This document shows, piece by piece, positions 16,477 to 26,617 of a stretch of DNA of 64,000 bases (position 1 is its first letter; every line of letters begins with the position of its first letter). The translations under genes were made by a program, and so were the position numbers. The notes below the pieces were generated by a model, which made no database searches, was not told the origin of the DNA, and was given only the letters and a program-made list of their open reading frames with translations. The stretch spans positions 1 to 64,000 of the forward strand of contig CANMFP010000006.1 in the NCBI GenBank assembly GCA_947497265.1, written 5' to 3'. This DNA is from an uncultured Isoptericola sp. (GTDB taxonomy: Bacteria; Actinomycetota; Actinomycetes; Actinomycetales; Cellulomonadaceae).

Positions 16477-17027
16477 GCAGCACCCTCTTTTCCACCGTGT
16501 CGAAGATGCGCTCCGGGTACGACCCGGACGAGGTCGACGACTTCTTCGACCACGCCCGCCAGGCGTACGAGGGCCGGACGCCGGAGCCGATGACGAACGC
16601 CGACATCGCGACGTCGACGTTCGAGCTCGTCCGCGGCGGGTACAACACCCACGAGGTCGACGCCGCCCTCGACCGCCTGGAGGGTGCGTTCATCGCCCGG
16701 CAGCGGGCCGACTTCGTCAACCAGCACGGGCAGGAGGCGTGGATGGGCGCTCTCGCGGAGCGCGCCCGCACCCTGTACGGCCGGCTGGGCCGCCCGGACG
16801 GCGCCAAGTTCGCGCCGGCGGAGCGTGGCCAGCAGGGGTACGACGTGGACGACGTCGACTCCCTGTGCGATCGGCTGGTGGGCTACTTCGACCGTCAGGA
16901 GCCGCTGACGGCTGCCGAGGTGCGCTCGGCCACCTTCGGTCGCGCCAAGGGCTCGGACGCCTACGCCGAGGCCTCGGTGGACAAGTTCCTGGCACGAGCC
17001 ATCGAGGTGCTGCTCGGCGTCGAGTGA
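16473..17027 (+). CDS. DivIVA-like repeat protein
   Basis: 184 residues from a GTG overlapping the rlmN stop (GTGA). Four tandem units share the pattern F ... GY ... VD ... LD/F: about 6-32 ([17 protein letters not shown]), 50-73, 113-139 and 155-178. Each resembles the N-terminal lipid-binding half of DivIVA/Wag31, but the long coiled coil of true DivIVA is absent. Such proteins are annotated DivIVA-domain or cell division initiation proteins in actinobacteria. The function is unknown; a link to polar membrane binding is inference from the motif. Confidence 0.75.
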   Translation: MSSTLFSTVSKMRSGYDPDEVDDFFDHARQAYEGRTPEPMTNADIATSTFELVRGGYNTHEVDAALDRLEGAFIARQRADFVNQHGQEAWMGALAERARTLYGRLGRPDGAKFAPAERGQQGYDVDDVDSLCDRLVGYFDRQEPLTAAEVRSATFGRAKGSDAYAEASVDKFLARAIEVLLGVE

Positions 17028-17083
17028 CGCGGTCACCGTCGACCCGGCCGGCCTGCGCTGCGTCACGGCTCGGTGGTCACGCG

Positions 17084-17287
17084 TCAGCGGGCAGCGGCCT
17101 TGACGAGGCGCGTCGGTATCCCCGCGCGCACCTTGCCCGCGACGCGCTCCACGCGTTCGACGTCCGCCTCGTCGTAGCGGCGGTAGCCGTCGGCCGCACG
17201 CTCGGCGGTGGGCAGGCCCTGCTGCTCGTAGTAGCGCACCAGCCGTGGCGCCACGCCCGTCCGGCGGGCCACCTCGCCGATCTTCAT
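17084..17287 (-). CDS. Short MerR-type regulator, probably truncated
   Basis: 67 residues. Contains a complete MerR winged-helix start (MKIGEVARRTGVAPRLVRYY, then GYRRYDEADVERV) but stops shortly after, at LVKAAAR. Usual single-domain MerR proteins of this type run to 110-140 residues with a dimerisation helix, which is missing. It faces a palindrome that looks like its operator, and a broken membrane-protein frame on the other side. The locus therefore looks decayed, although the DNA-binding half could still be made. Confidence 0.6.
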   Translation of the reverse strand: MKIGEVARRTGVAPRLVRYYEQQGLPTAERAADGYRRYDEADVERVERVAGKVRAGIPTRLVKAAAR

Positions 17288-17322
17288 GCGTGCCTCCTCG
17301 GGTCCGGCTCCGTCGTGGCGCC

Positions 17323-17346
17323 CTTGACATCGACATCAATGTCAAG
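17323..17346. promoter_or_regulatory. MerR-type palindromic operator
   Basis: CTTGACAT (17323-17330) and ATGTCAAG (17339-17346) are perfect inverted arms around an 8-base spacer, in the divergent region between the MerR gene (start 17287) and the frame beginning at 17363. Each arm contains TTGACA, a perfect -35 hexamer, pointing outward in both directions. This fits an operator overlapping divergent promoters. Confidence 0.7.
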
Positions 17347-17362
17347 CTCTGACGTCGATCTC

Positions 17363-17709
17363 ATGACGACGACAGAACCGGTCCCTCCGCCCCCGGTGCT
17401 CAGCGCGACACGCTCCCGTGGCCCACCCTGGTGGTGCTCGTGGCCCGGCGCGACCGGCGCACGGTCATCGCGGTCGCGATGGTCGCCGTCGCGGCGTCGG
17501 CCGCCGCCACGGCGCTCGCACCGTCCTACGGCGTCGCGGTGGGGGCGCGGCTCGTCGTCGCGGCAGCCGTCGTCGCACGGTCGGGGACCGACGCGCTGCC
17601 CGTGCCCGCCGCCGTCGTCGTCGCGACCACGGCGGTGGCCCTCGCCATCGTGACCGGTGCCCGCGGGGCCACTCGTCGAGGCCGGGCGCGAGCCGACGTG
17701 CTGCGATGA
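17363..17709 (+). pseudogene. Frameshifted remnant of small membrane protein, possibly MFS
   Basis: An ATG at 17363 opens MTTTEPVPPPPVLSA, then the protein-like reading continues one frame away from about 17404 (RDTLPWPTLVVLVARRDRRTV) through two to three hydrophobic segments to a stop at 17707-17709. The segment ALAPSYGVAVGARLVVAA resembles a transmembrane helix of MFS efflux proteins. The whole is far too short for a transporter. With its truncated MerR neighbour this is best read as the remains of a regulator-efflux pair. Confidence 0.45.
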
Positions 17710-17716
17710 TGTGCCC

Positions 17717-18907
17717 ATGTCTGCGACCCGCACCGTCACGCTCCTCGGTTCCACCGGCTCGATCGGCACGCAGGCCGTCGACGTCGTGCTCGCCCATCCC
17801 GACCGGTTCCGGGTGACGGCGCTCAGCGCCGGCGGCTCCGACGTCGGCCTGCTGGCCGAGCAGGCGGCGCGGCTGGGCGTGTCCGCGGTCGCGGTGGCCG
17901 AGGCGGGCCGGGCCGGCGCGCTCCGGGAAGCACTGGAGGTGCGGCTCGGGACGGCGGCGGGGGTCGAGGTGCTGTCCGGACCGGACGCCGCCACCGAGCT
18001 CGCGGGCCGCGGCGACGACGTCGTCCTCAACGGCATCACGGGCTCGGTGGGCCTGCGGCCGACGCTGGCGGCGCTGCAGTCCGGCTCGACGCTGGCGCTG
18101 GCGAACAAGGAGTCGCTGGTGGTCGGCGGACCGCTGGTCAAGGCGCTGGCGGCCCCGGAGCAGATCGTGCCGGTCGACTCCGAGCACTCGGCGATCGCCC
18201 AGGCGCTGCGCGGCGGAGCGCACACGCGCGACCACAGCGAGGTCCGTCGGCTGATCCTGACGGCCTCGGGCGGGCCGTTCCGCGGCCGGAGCCGTGACGA
18301 GATCAAGGCGGTCACCGCCGAGCAGGCGCTCGCGCACCCGACGTGGGCGATGGGTCCGGTCGTGACCGTCAACTCCGCGAGCCTGATGAACAAGGGCCTC
18401 GAGCTGATCGAGGCGCACCTGCTCTTCGACGTCCCCACCGACGACATCACCGTCGTGGTCCACCCGCAGTCGGTGGTGCACTCCATGGTCGAGTTCTGCG
18501 ACGGGTCCACGATCGCGCAGGCCTCGCCGCCCGACATGCGCCTGCCCATCGCGCTCGGGCTGTCCTGGCCCGACCGGCTCGGCGCCGTCAGCCCACCGTG
18601 CGACTGGTCGCAGGCGACGAGCTGGACGTTCGAGCCGCTGGACGACGAGACCTTCCCGGCGGTCGGTCTCGCGCGGGCCGCCGCCGGGGCGTCTGGCACC
18701 CACCCGGCGGTCTACAACGCCGCGAACGAGCAGGGTGTGGCGGCGTTCCTGGACGGGCGGGTCGGCTTCTGCGACATCGTCGACACCGTCGAGCGCGTGC
18801 TGGGCGAGCACGAGGGGGTCGACCCGGCCGGCGTGACGCTCGACGTCGTCGAGGACGTCGAGCGCTGGGCACGTTCTCGAGCCGACGAGCTGCTCGCCCG
18901 GCGCTGA
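17717..18907 (+). CDS. dxr: 1-deoxy-D-xylulose 5-phosphate reductoisomerase
   Basis: 396 residues. Second enzyme of the MEP isoprenoid pathway, converting DXP to MEP with NADPH. Nucleotide site [11 protein letters not shown] (about 9-19), [12 protein letters not shown] near 130, VDSEHSAI for metal and substrate, and [14 protein letters not shown] chosen at 17717; a weak GATGAT box six bases upstream suggests a leaderless start. Two genes later ispG encodes a later step of the same pathway. Confidence 0.96.
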   Translation: MSATRTVTLLGSTGSIGTQAVDVVLAHPDRFRVTALSAGGSDVGLLAEQAARLGVSAVAVAEAGRAGALREALEVRLGTAAGVEVLSGPDAATELAGRGDDVVLNGITGSVGLRPTLAALQSGSTLALANKESLVVGGPLVKALAAPEQIVPVDSEHSAIAQALRGGAHTRDHSEVRRLILTASGGPFRGRSRDEIKAVTAEQALAHPTWAMGPVVTVNSASLMNKGLELIEAHLLFDVPTDDITVVVHPQSVVHSMVEFCDGSTIAQASPPDMRLPIALGLSWPDRLGAVSPPCDWSQATSWTFEPLDDETFPAVGLARAAAGASGTHPAVYNAANEQGVAAFLDGRVGFCDIVDTVERVLGEHEGVDPAGVTLDVVEDVERWARSRADELLARR

Positions 18908-18928
18908 TCGGTTCCCAGATTCGTCGCC

Positions 18929-18934
18929 TACCCT
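18929..18934 (+). promoter_or_regulatory. -10 box of leaderless rseP promoter
   Basis: TACCCT lies six bases before the GTG start of rseP, the distance at which transcription would begin at the start codon. There is no ribosome binding site in between. Confidence 0.5.
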
Positions 18935-18940
18935 GGCGGC

Positions 18941-20206
18941 GTGGACATCCTTCCCGTCGTCGTCGGCATCGTCGTCATCGTGCTCGGCATCCTGGTCTCG
19001 ATCGCGCTGCACGAGGTTGGGCACATGGTGCCGGCCAAGAAGTTCGGCGTGCGCGTCAGCGAGTACATGGTCGGGTTCGGTCCCACTCTCTGGTCGCGGA
19101 AGAAAGGCGAGACCGAGTACGGCCTCAAGGCGATCCCGCTCGGCGGCTACGTGCGCCTGGTCGGGATGATGCCGCCGGCACGTCCGGGCGCCCGGAGCCG
19201 GGGCGGCTTCTTCGGCCAGGTGATCGCCGACGCCCGCGACGCCAGCGTCAGCGAGATCCGTCCCGGCGAGGAGCACCGGGCGTTCTACCACCTCTCGACG
19301 CCGAAGAAGCTGGTGGTGATGCTCGGCGGGCCGGTGATGAACCTCGTCATCGCCGTCGTGCTGCTGGCCGTGGTGTTCCTCGGCATCGGGATGCCGGCCG
19401 CGACGACGACGGTCGCGGACGTGGGCGAGGACTCGGCGGCGGCCACCGCCGGGGTCCGGACGGGCGACGAGGTCGTCTCGTTCGACGGGGTGCCGGTCGA
19501 GGACTGGCCCCAGCTCGTGGGGATGGTCAACGACGCCGCGGGCCAGGAAGCCCCGCTGACCGTCCTGCGCGACGGCGAGGAGCTCACGCTGCAGGTCACG
19601 CCGACCCCGTCCGAGCGCCCCCTGACGGACGACGAGGGGTACGCCGTGACGGGCGACGACGGCGAGCCCGTCATGGTCGACGGCGCGCTGCTGGGTGTGT
19701 CCTCCAGCGTGGAGCGGCAGCCCCTGCCCGTCTCCAGCGTGCCCGAGGCCGTGTGGCTGCAGGTCTCTGGCACGGCGCACGCGATCGCCACCCTGCCGGT
19801 GCGCATCTACGACGCGGCCTACCAGGCGTTCACCGACGAGCCGCGGGCCCAGGACTCGGTGATGTCCGTGGTCGGTGTCGGGCGGGTCGCGGTGGACGCT
19901 GCGGGGGCGGAGGACTACACGGTGCTGGCCCGCGTGCAGCTCATGCTCATGCTCCTGGCGGCGCTGAACATCGCCCTGTTCATGTTCAACCTCATCCCGC
20001 TCCTGCCGCTGGACGGCGGACACGTGGTCAACGCGCTGTACGAGGGCGCGCGGCGCACCGTCGCGCGCGTCCGGGGCGCCACGCTGCCCGGCCCCGCGGA
20101 CGTCGCAAAGATGATGCCGGTCGCCTACGTGGTCTTCGTGGTGCTCATCGGCGTGGGGGCGGTCCTCATGGTCGCCGACCTCGTGGATCCCGTCCGCCTC
20201 CTGTGA
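18941..20206 (+). CDS. rseP: Site-2 protease RseP/Rip1 (M50)
   Basis: 421 residues. Intramembrane zinc metalloprotease; in mycobacteria Rip1 cleaves anti-sigma factors and other membrane proteins. The HExxH motif is H24-E-V-G-H28 in the first membrane segment, and the third ligand motif is N350-x-I-P...LDGGH (about 357-361). A PDZ domain lies around residues 155-235, followed by two more membrane segments. GTG start, apparently leaderless. Placed between dxr and ispG, the conserved actinobacterial order. Confidence 0.95.
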   Translation: MDILPVVVGIVVIVLGILVSIALHEVGHMVPAKKFGVRVSEYMVGFGPTLWSRKKGETEYGLKAIPLGGYVRLVGMMPPARPGARSRGGFFGQVIADARDASVSEIRPGEEHRAFYHLSTPKKLVVMLGGPVMNLVIAVVLLAVVFLGIGMPAATTTVADVGEDSAAATAGVRTGDEVVSFDGVPVEDWPQLVGMVNDAAGQEAPLTVLRDGEELTLQVTPTPSERPLTDDEGYAVTGDDGEPVMVDGALLGVSSSVERQPLPVSSVPEAVWLQVSGTAHAIATLPVRIYDAAYQAFTDEPRAQDSVMSVVGVGRVAVDAAGAEDYTVLARVQLMLMLLAALNIALFMFNLIPLLPLDGGHVVNALYEGARRTVARVRGATLPGPADVAKMMPVAYVVFVVLIGVGAVLMVADLVDPVRLL

Positions 20207-20279
20207 ATTTCGTGTGACCGCTCCGTCGGCACGCCGGTGAGGTCCGCCTCCCGCGTGCGTACCACACCCCAGTTCGCGC

Positions 20280-20285
20280 GATACT
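20280..20285 (+). promoter_or_regulatory. -10 box of probable leaderless ispG promoter
   Basis: GATACT ends six bases before the GTG at 20292. If transcription starts at that GTG the mRNA is leaderless. Confidence 0.4.
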
Positions 20286-20291
20286 GGGAGG

Positions 20292-21455
20292 GTGACTGCT
20301 GTGAACCTCGGCATCCCTGCCGCTCCCGCCCCCGTGCTCGCCCCGCGCAAGAAGACCCGCAAGATCCGGGTCGGCGACGTGTACGTCGGCGGTGACGCGC
20401 CCGTCAGCGTCCAGTCGATGACGACGACGAAGACGACGGACATCAACGGCACGCTCCAGCAGATCGCCGAGCTCACCGCCTCGGGCTGCGACATCGTCCG
20501 GGTCGCCTGCCCGACGCAGGACGACGCCGACGCGCTGCCGATCATCGCCAAGAAGTCCCAGATCCCCGTGATCGCCGACATCCACTTCCAGCCGAAGTAC
20601 GTGTTCGCCGCGATCGAGGCAGGGTGCGCGGCCGTCCGGGTGAACCCCGGCAACATCAAGCGATTCGACGACCAGGTCAAGGAGATCGCGCAGGCGGCCA
20701 AGGACCACGGCACGTCGCTGCGCATCGGGGTGAACGCGGGATCGCTCGACAAGCGGCTGCTCGAGAAGTACGGCAAGCCGACACCGGAGGCGCTCGTCGA
20801 GTCGGCCGTGTGGGAGGCGAGCCTGTTCGAGGAGCACGACTTCCACGACTTCAAGATCTCGGTCAAGCACAACGACCCGGTCGTGATGGTGCGCGCCTAC
20901 GAGCTCCTGTCGCAGCGCGGCGACTGGCCGCTGCACCTGGGGGTGACCGAGGCGGGGCCGGCGTTCCAGGGCACCATCAAGTCGGCCACGGCGTTCGGCG
21001 CCCTGCTGAGCCAGGGGATCGGGGACACGATCCGGGTCTCGCTGTCCGCGCCGCCGGTCGAGGAGGTCAAGGTCGGCCTGCAGATCCTGCAGTCCCTCAA
21101 CCTGCGCGAGCGCAAGCTCGAGATCGTCTCCTGCCCGTCGTGCGGACGCGCCCAGGTGGACGTGTACTCACTGGCGGAGAAGGTGACCGCCGGGCTCGAG
21201 GGCATGGACGTACCGCTGCGCGTGGCGGTCATGGGCTGCGTCGTCAACGGGCCGGGCGAGGCCCGCGAGGCCGACCTCGGCGTCGCGTCCGGCAACGGCA
21301 AGGGGCAGATCTTCGTCAAGGGCGAGGTCATCAAGACCGTGCCCGAGGCGATGATCGTCGAGACGCTCATCGAGGAGGCCATGCGCATCGCGGAGTCGAT
21401 GCAGGCACCGGAGAACGACACGCAGACCGGCGCGCCGGTCGTCTCGGTGTCCTGA
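20292..21455 (+). CDS. ispG: 4-hydroxy-3-methylbut-2-en-1-yl diphosphate synthase
   Basis: 387 residues. Fe4S4 enzyme of the MEP pathway converting MEcPP to HMBPP. Cluster cysteines are in SCPSCGR and GCVVNGPGE near the C-terminus; the TIM-barrel part shows VRVNPGNIK and [11 protein letters not shown] downstream GTG (20301) is an alternative start. Follows rseP by 85 bases and precedes a GNAT gene, as in many actinobacteria. Confidence 0.96.
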   Translation: MTAVNLGIPAAPAPVLAPRKKTRKIRVGDVYVGGDAPVSVQSMTTTKTTDINGTLQQIAELTASGCDIVRVACPTQDDADALPIIAKKSQIPVIADIHFQPKYVFAAIEAGCAAVRVNPGNIKRFDDQVKEIAQAAKDHGTSLRIGVNAGSLDKRLLEKYGKPTPEALVESAVWEASLFEEHDFHDFKISVKHNDPVVMVRAYELLSQRGDWPLHLGVTEAGPAFQGTIKSATAFGALLSQGIGDTIRVSLSAPPVEEVKVGLQILQSLNLRERKLEIVSCPSCGRAQVDVYSLAEKVTAGLEGMDVPLRVAVMGCVVNGPGEAREADLGVASGNGKGQIFVKGEVIKTVPEAMIVETLIEEAMRIAESMQAPENDTQTGAPVVSVS

Positions 21456-21476
21456 CACAGACCTGGAGGCGGAGCG

Positions 21477-22409
21477 ATGGGCTGGCGACCGGCGGTGCGC
21501 GACCCGCGCTCCACGCTGTCCGGCGGGTTCCGCCGCGGCCCTGCCGCACGGGTCCTCGGACCGGCGGACCTCGCGGCGGCGCGGCGCGTCTGTGCCGCGG
21601 ACCCCGTCTCGTCGGTGCTCGCCGCCGCCCGGATCGACGTCGCGGACCGTTCGGGCATCGCGGCGGCGGGCGGTGAGCTGTGGGGCTTCCCGGAGTCGGG
21701 CCCCCTGGTCGCCGTGTGCTGGGCCGGAGCGAACCTCGTGCCGGTCGTCCCGGCCTCGCTCGGCCCTCGGACCGTCGACGACGCCGTCGCCGCCTTCGCC
21801 GCCGCCGCACGCGTCCAGGGGCGACGCTCCAGCTCGATCGTGGGTGAGCGGGCGGTGGTGCAGCGGCTGTGGGAGCTCCTCTCGCGCGTGTGGCCCGCGC
21901 CCCGCGAGGTGCGGATCGACCAGCCCTCGCTGGTGATCGACCGCGATCCGGACGTCGACCCGGACCCGCAGGTCCGTCGTTCCCGCGCCACGGAGATCGA
22001 CCTGGTGCTGCCCGCCTGCGTGCGGATGTTCACCGAGGAGGTCGGCTATTCGCCGGTCGCCACCGGCGGTGGAGCGTACGCCGCCCGGGTGCGGTCGCTG
22101 ATCGCCGAGGGACGCTCCTACGTGCGCGTCGCCGAGGAGCCGGACGGTGGCGGGGCCGCCGTCCTCTTCAAGGCCGAGCTCGGGGCGGTCGCCGGGGGAG
22201 TGGCGCAGGTCCAGGGTGTCTGGGTGGACCCGGCACGGCGCGGTGAAGGGCTCTCGGTGCAGGGCATGGCCGCCGTCGTCGCCCTGACCCGGCGCGACGT
22301 CGCCCCGACGGTCTCGCTGTACGTCAACTCGTATAACGCCCCGGCGCTCGCGGCCTATCACCGGGTGGGGTTCGAACGGGTCGGCACGTTCTCCACGGTC
22401 CTGTTCTGA
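21477..22409 (+). CDS. DUF4081 plus GNAT acetyltransferase (Rv2867c-like)
   Basis: 310 residues. The N-terminal half (about 25-170) matches DUF4081-type sequence; the C-terminal half is a GNAT fold with VQGVWVDPARRGEGLSVQGM (acetyl-CoA loop R/Q-x-x-G-x-G/A) and SLYVNSYNAPALAAYHRVGF. ATG with GGAGGCGGAG upstream. The M. tuberculosis homologue Rv2867c sits beside the ispG gene in the same way. Substrate unknown. Confidence 0.88.
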   Translation: MGWRPAVRDPRSTLSGGFRRGPAARVLGPADLAAARRVCAADPVSSVLAAARIDVADRSGIAAAGGELWGFPESGPLVAVCWAGANLVPVVPASLGPRTVDDAVAAFAAAARVQGRRSSSIVGERAVVQRLWELLSRVWPAPREVRIDQPSLVIDRDPDVDPDPQVRRSRATEIDLVLPACVRMFTEEVGYSPVATGGGAYAARVRSLIAEGRSYVRVAEEPDGGGAAVLFKAELGAVAGGVAQVQGVWVDPARRGEGLSVQGMAAVVALTRRDVAPTVSLYVNSYNAPALAAYHRVGFERVGTFSTVLF

Positions 22410-22447
22410 GCCGTGGCAGGCCGGCCCCCGGCCCGGCCGCTCGCCGG

Positions 22448-23356
22448 TCAGCGCAGGAACTTCGAGGTGCGTCGGTCCGCCAGCACCTGACCTCCGGTCT
22501 GGCAGGTCGCGCAGTACTGCAGCGAGCTGTCCGCGAAGCTGACCTCGCGCACGACGTCGCCGCAGACCTCGCACCTCTCACCGGTCCGTCCGTGCACCCG
22601 CATCCGTGACCGCTTGGCGTCCTTGAGCTGGGCCGCCGGACGGCCCGCCGACGCCTCCACGGCCTCGCGGAGTGTCGTCACGGTGGCGTCGTGCAGCGCG
22701 GTGACGTCGTCGTCGGTGAACGTCCGCGTCAGCCGGAAGGGGGAGACGCGGGCCGCGTGCAGGATCTCGTCGGAGTAGGCGTTGCCGATGCCGGCGATCA
22801 CGTGCTGGTCCCGCAGCAGCCCTTTGACCTGCTGGCTGCGCGCCCCCAGCAGGTTGCCGAGCACCGCCGGTGTGAACTCCGGCGACAGCGGCTCCACGCC
22901 GAGGGTGCGCACCGGCTCGACGTCCAGGGGGTCGTGGACGACGTGGACGGCGAGCCGCTTGCGGGTGCCCGCCTCGGTGAGGTCGACGCCGCTGCCGTCG
23001 TCGAACCGTAGACGCAGCGCCAACGCGGCACCCTTGGACGACCCTCCCAGGCGGGGTCGCACGGGTGTGGTCGGCGCGGAGTCGTGCCACCGCACCCACC
23101 CGCCGCGGGCGAGGTGGAAGACCAGGTGCAGCGCGCCGTCGTCCGCCGACGAACCGGCGGCGGGCACGACGGCGAGGTCGAGCCACTTGCCGTGCCGCGT
23201 GGCGCCGCTGACCGTCCCGCCGACGAGGGCGTCGACCGGCGGGTCGTGCGTCTTGAGCGCGGCGATCGCCGCGACGTCGGCGGCGGCGACCGTGCGGCCG
23301 GACGTCCGTTCGTCGAGGAACCGGGCCAGCGCCTCGACCTCGGGCAGCTCGGGCAT
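22448..23356 (-). CDS. Fpg/Nei family DNA glycosylase
   Basis: 302 residues starting [10 protein letters not shown], with Pro2 as the catalytic nucleophile and Glu3, the hallmark of the Fpg/MutM family. The helix-two-turns-helix region ([17 protein letters not shown]) and a C-terminal zinc finger (CEVCG ... YCATC) are complete. Removes oxidised bases such as 8-oxoguanine or damaged pyrimidines and cuts the backbone. Which substrates it prefers cannot be told; a second family member is at 55656. Divergent from proS. Confidence 0.9.
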   Translation of the reverse strand: MPELPEVEALARFLDERTSGRTVAAADVAAIAALKTHDPPVDALVGGTVSGATRHGKWLDLAVVPAAGSSADDGALHLVFHLARGGWVRWHDSAPTTPVRPRLGGSSKGAALALRLRFDDGSGVDLTEAGTRKRLAVHVVHDPLDVEPVRTLGVEPLSPEFTPAVLGNLLGARSQQVKGLLRDQHVIAGIGNAYSDEILHAARVSPFRLTRTFTDDDVTALHDATVTTLREAVEASAGRPAAQLKDAKRSRMRVHGRTGERCEVCGDVVREVSFADSSLQYCATCQTGGQVLADRRTSKFLR

Positions 23357-23392
23357 GGTCCCAGTGTCGCCGAAGCACCCCGTGCGCGCCGC

Positions 23393-23398
23393 TAGGCT
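23393..23398 (+). promoter_or_regulatory. -10 box of leaderless proS promoter
   Basis: TAGGCT ends seven bases before the proS ATG (23406), with no ribosome binding site between. Confidence 0.5.
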
Positions 23399-23405
23399 GG
23401 GCCGC

Positions 23406-25253
23406 ATGTCGATCGTGTCCGCCCGCAGCGCCGCTCGCCCCCGCGACCTGCTGAGGCTCTCCTCCCTGTTCGTCCGCACCCTGCGCGAGGACCCGGCCGA
23501 CGCCGAGGTCGCCAGCCACCGGCTGCTCGTCCGGGCGGGCTACATCCGCCGCGCCGCCCCCGGGATCTACTCCTGGCTGCCGCTGGGACTGCGCGTCCTG
23601 GCGAAGATCGAGGCCGTCGTGCGCGAGGAGATGGACGCGATCGGGGCCCAGGAGGTCCACTTCCCGGCCCTGCTGCCGCGCGAGCCGTACGAGACCACCG
23701 GGCGCTGGACCGAGTACGGGCCCAACCTGTTCCGCCTGCGGGACCGCAAGGAGGCCGACTACCTGCTGGCCCCCACGCACGAGGAGATGTTCACGCTCCT
23801 GGTCAAGGACCTCTACTCGTCCTACAAGGACCTGCCGCTGGCGCTCTACCAGGTCCAGACCAAGTACCGCGACGAGGCCCGCCCGCGGGCCGGGCTGATC
23901 CGCGGCCGCGAGTTCATCATGAAGGACGCCTACTCGTTCGACATCGACGACGATGGCCTGGCGCAGTCGTACGAGCGGCAGCGCGGCGCGTACCGACGGA
24001 TCTTCGACCGGCTCGGCCTCGAGTACGTCATCGTCTCGGCGACGTCGGGCGCCATGGGCGGTTCCCGCTCCGAGGAGTTCCTCTCGCCGTCGCCGATCGG
24101 CGAGGACACGTTCGTGCGCTCGGCGTCGGGCTACGCGGCGAACGTCGAGGCCGTCGTGACGCCGGTGCCGGCCGCGCTGCCGTACGACGACGCCCCGGCC
24201 GCGCACGTCGAGGACACCCCCGACACCCCGACCATCGCGACCCTGGTGGACTTCGCGAACGCCCACCACCCGCGTGAGGACCGGCCCTGGACGGCCGCCG
24301 ACACGCTGAAGAACGTGGTGCTCGCCGTCACGCAGCCGGACGGCGTCCGGGAGCTGCTCGTGGTCGGCGTGCCCGGGGACCGTGAGGTCGACGTCAAGCG
24401 GCTCGAGGCCGGACTGGCTCCCGCCGAGGCGGAGCCCGCCACCGACGCCGACTTCGCGGCCCACCCCGAGCTCGTCAAGGGATACATCGGGCCGGGCGTG
24501 CTCGGTCCGCAGGGCCAGCAGGTTCCCGACGAGTCCACCGCCGGCGCCGTGACCACGCGGTCCGCGATCCGGTACCTGCTCGACCCACGCGTGGTCGCCG
24601 GGACGCGGTGGATCACGGGCGCCGACGCGCCGGGTCGGCACGTCTTCGACCTGGTCGCCGAGCGCGACTTCACCGCGGACGGCACGATCGAGGCGGCCGA
24701 GGTGCGCGACGGCGACCTCGCGCCGGACGGGTCGGGACCGCTGGAGCTGGCCCGAGGCATCGAGATCGGCCACATCTTCCAGCTCGGCCGCAAGTACGCG
24801 GAGTCCCTGGGGCTGAACGTGCTGGACCCGAACGGCAAGCAGACCACGGTCACCATGGGGTCCTACGGCATCGGCGTGACCCGGGTGCTGGCCGCGCTCG
24901 CGGAGGCCCACCACGACGACAAGGGCCTCGCCTGGCCGGCCCACGTGGCGCCGGCCCACGTGCACGTGGTCGCGACGGGCAAGGGCAGCGAGGTGTTCGA
25001 CCAGGCCGCCGAGATCGCCGAGGCGCTGGCGGGACACGGCGTCGAGGTCATCTACGACGACCGTCCGAAGGTATCGCCCGGCGTGAAGTTCAAGGACGCC
25101 GAGCTGTTCGGCGTGCCCCTGGTCGTCGTCGTGGGCAAGGGCCTGGCCGACGGCGTCGTCGAGGTCCGGCCGCGGACCGGCGACGCGGACCAGGTGGCGG
25201 TCGCCGACGTCGTCGACGTCGTCGCCGCGCGGGTCGAGGAGCTGCTCGCCTGA
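23406..25253 (+). CDS. proS: Prolyl-tRNA synthetase (bacterial type)
   Basis: 615 residues. Class II synthetase charging tRNA-Pro. Motif 1 region [19 protein letters not shown], motif 2 with [18 protein letters not shown], motif 3 [15 protein letters not shown]. The long insertion between motifs 2 and 3 (about 225-410) is the INS editing domain of bacterial ProRS that clears Ala-tRNA-Pro. The C-terminal anticodon-binding domain is complete. ATG at 23406 chosen for its leaderless promoter context. Confidence 0.95.
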   Translation: MSIVSARSAARPRDLLRLSSLFVRTLREDPADAEVASHRLLVRAGYIRRAAPGIYSWLPLGLRVLAKIEAVVREEMDAIGAQEVHFPALLPREPYETTGRWTEYGPNLFRLRDRKEADYLLAPTHEEMFTLLVKDLYSSYKDLPLALYQVQTKYRDEARPRAGLIRGREFIMKDAYSFDIDDDGLAQSYERQRGAYRRIFDRLGLEYVIVSATSGAMGGSRSEEFLSPSPIGEDTFVRSASGYAANVEAVVTPVPAALPYDDAPAAHVEDTPDTPTIATLVDFANAHHPREDRPWTAADTLKNVVLAVTQPDGVRELLVVGVPGDREVDVKRLEAGLAPAEAEPATDADFAAHPELVKGYIGPGVLGPQGQQVPDESTAGAVTTRSAIRYLLDPRVVAGTRWITGADAPGRHVFDLVAERDFTADGTIEAAEVRDGDLAPDGSGPLELARGIEIGHIFQLGRKYAESLGLNVLDPNGKQTTVTMGSYGIGVTRVLAALAEAHHDDKGLAWPAHVAPAHVHVVATGKGSEVFDQAAEIAEALAGHGVEVIYDDRPKVSPGVKFKDAELFGVPLVVVVGKGLADGVVEVRPRTGDADQVAVADVVDVVAARVEELLA

Positions 25254-25277
25254 GCCGTGGACGGCGGGGCGGCACGG

Positions 25278-26453
25278 TCAGTCGTCCTGCTGCTCCGGCA
25301 GTCCGGGGAAGGCGACGGGCTCGGCGCCCCAGGCGTCGAGCGTGACGGCCGACTCCACGAGCAGGTCCACGAGGACCGCCCGGGTGTCGGGCGCCGTCGT
25401 GCCGACGAGGCTGGCGTAGTCCGTGGCGAGGCTCTCCTCGACGGACCGCACCACCGCTGCGGACTTGCCCTCCCGCGGCACGGTGTACGCGACCTGACGA
25501 GGGTCCTGGTCGGTGCGGCTCGTCCCGGCGACCAGCGCCCACGCCTGGCCACGGGCCGTGTGGGCGGCGGCTCGCTCGGCCAGGCGCTCGCGGGTGTCGC
25601 CGGAGGCCCGCGCGGCACGGACCCGCAGCGCGTAGCCCGCCGAGTCCTCCGACTCGATCAGCGTGCGCAGGTCGGCGGCCGTGAGTCCACGTGGCACCAC
25701 GGCAGGCTCGTCGGAGTCGGGCACCGTGCTGGAGACCCCCTCCTCGACGGACGGCGACGGCGTCGGGTCCTCCTCGCTCGGTGCGGCGAGCAGGGAGAGC
25801 GCGGAGGTGCCGCCGTCGTCGCTCGCGCCGTCGTCGCCCTCGGCGTCGTCATCCTCGCCACCGGCGTCCGCCGCGACCGGGTCGGGCTCCGGCACCACCG
25901 GCGCGACCGGCGAGGGGACCTGCCCGTCGGTGTAGTCCACGACCCGGCCGGCGGAGACGGCCTGCGCCGCGCCGACCGAGGCGAGCAGCCGTGCGAGCGG
26001 ACCGTCGGTCGTCGTGCCGGCCGCGGTGCGGCTGCGGCCCGAGGCGTCCACGAGCGCGTCGACGACGTCCTGCGGCACGACCGGTGGCGCCTCGCTGGGA
26101 GACGCCACCGGCGTGCCGTCGCTGTTCTCCGGCTCGAGGCCGGAGTCGTACACGCCCCCGAGCTCTGCGGCCTGCTCGCGTGACTGGGTGGCGACGAGCT
26201 CGAGCTCGGTGGTGAGCCGGGCGCGTCTGCCGTCGAGCGCCTGCACCGCCGACTCGGCCTGCTCGGCGACGTAGAGGGCGTCCGAGACGGCAGTACGGCG
26301 CACGATCTCCACGGAGTCGGGCACGGGCTCGGCGGGCGGGGGAGTCTCGAGCCGCAGCCCGCAGCCCGACAGGAGCACGGCGACGAGCACGCCGGCGGCG
26401 GTGGCCCGGCGTCGTCGTCGGTGGACCGGAGCAGGTGCGGGAAGCGGTTCCAT
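25278..26453 (-). CDS. Lipoprotein with DUF4439 ferritin-like domain
   Basis: 391 residues from the ATG at 26453. The N-terminus has a basic stretch, hydrophobic core and lipobox LLSGC, so it should be anchored to the outer face of the membrane. The middle (about 180-260) is an acidic, Pro/Ser/Asp-rich linker. The last 130 residues (LRTLIESEDSAGYALRVRA onward) match the actinobacterial DUF4439 ferritin-like helical bundle. Function unknown; the fold suggests metal or small-molecule binding. Convergent with proS and divergent from rimP. Confidence 0.8.
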   Translation of the reverse strand: MEPLPAPAPVHRRRRRATAAGVLVAVLLSGCGLRLETPPPAEPVPDSVEIVRRTAVSDALYVAEQAESAVQALDGRRARLTTELELVATQSREQAAELGGVYDSGLEPENSDGTPVASPSEAPPVVPQDVVDALVDASGRSRTAAGTTTDGPLARLLASVGAAQAVSAGRVVDYTDGQVPSPVAPVVPEPDPVAADAGGEDDDAEGDDGASDDGGTSALSLLAAPSEEDPTPSPSVEEGVSSTVPDSDEPAVVPRGLTAADLRTLIESEDSAGYALRVRAARASGDTRERLAERAAAHTARGQAWALVAGTSRTDQDPRQVAYTVPREGKSAAVVRSVEESLATDYASLVGTTAPDTRAVLVDLLVESAVTLDAWGAEPVAFPGLPEQQDD

Positions 26454-26617
26454 CGTGCCTGATCTTGCCACGTCGGGGTGTGACGTTCCTCCACCTGCCG
26501 GGGCGGGTCGTTCGGCACGCGAGCGGCACCGCGTTCGTTAGGCTGGACGACGCACGACGTACAACGACACACCGGCCGCGGGACGTCCCGGCGCGGGAGA
26601 ACCCACGGGAGGCATCC

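Noticed and set aside
17465-20872. Very long antisense open frame over dxr-rseP-ispG
   Set aside because: Opposite well-supported genes; its translation is rich in Arg, His, Gly and Val repeats typical of third-position GC bias. The same applies to long antisense frames at 7254-9881, 22578-25037, 28821-31682 and 46069-49383.
22410-22447. GC-rich palindromic stretch between GNAT and Fpg genes as terminator
   Set aside because: Pairing is imperfect and ambiguous; cannot be separated from background GC runs.
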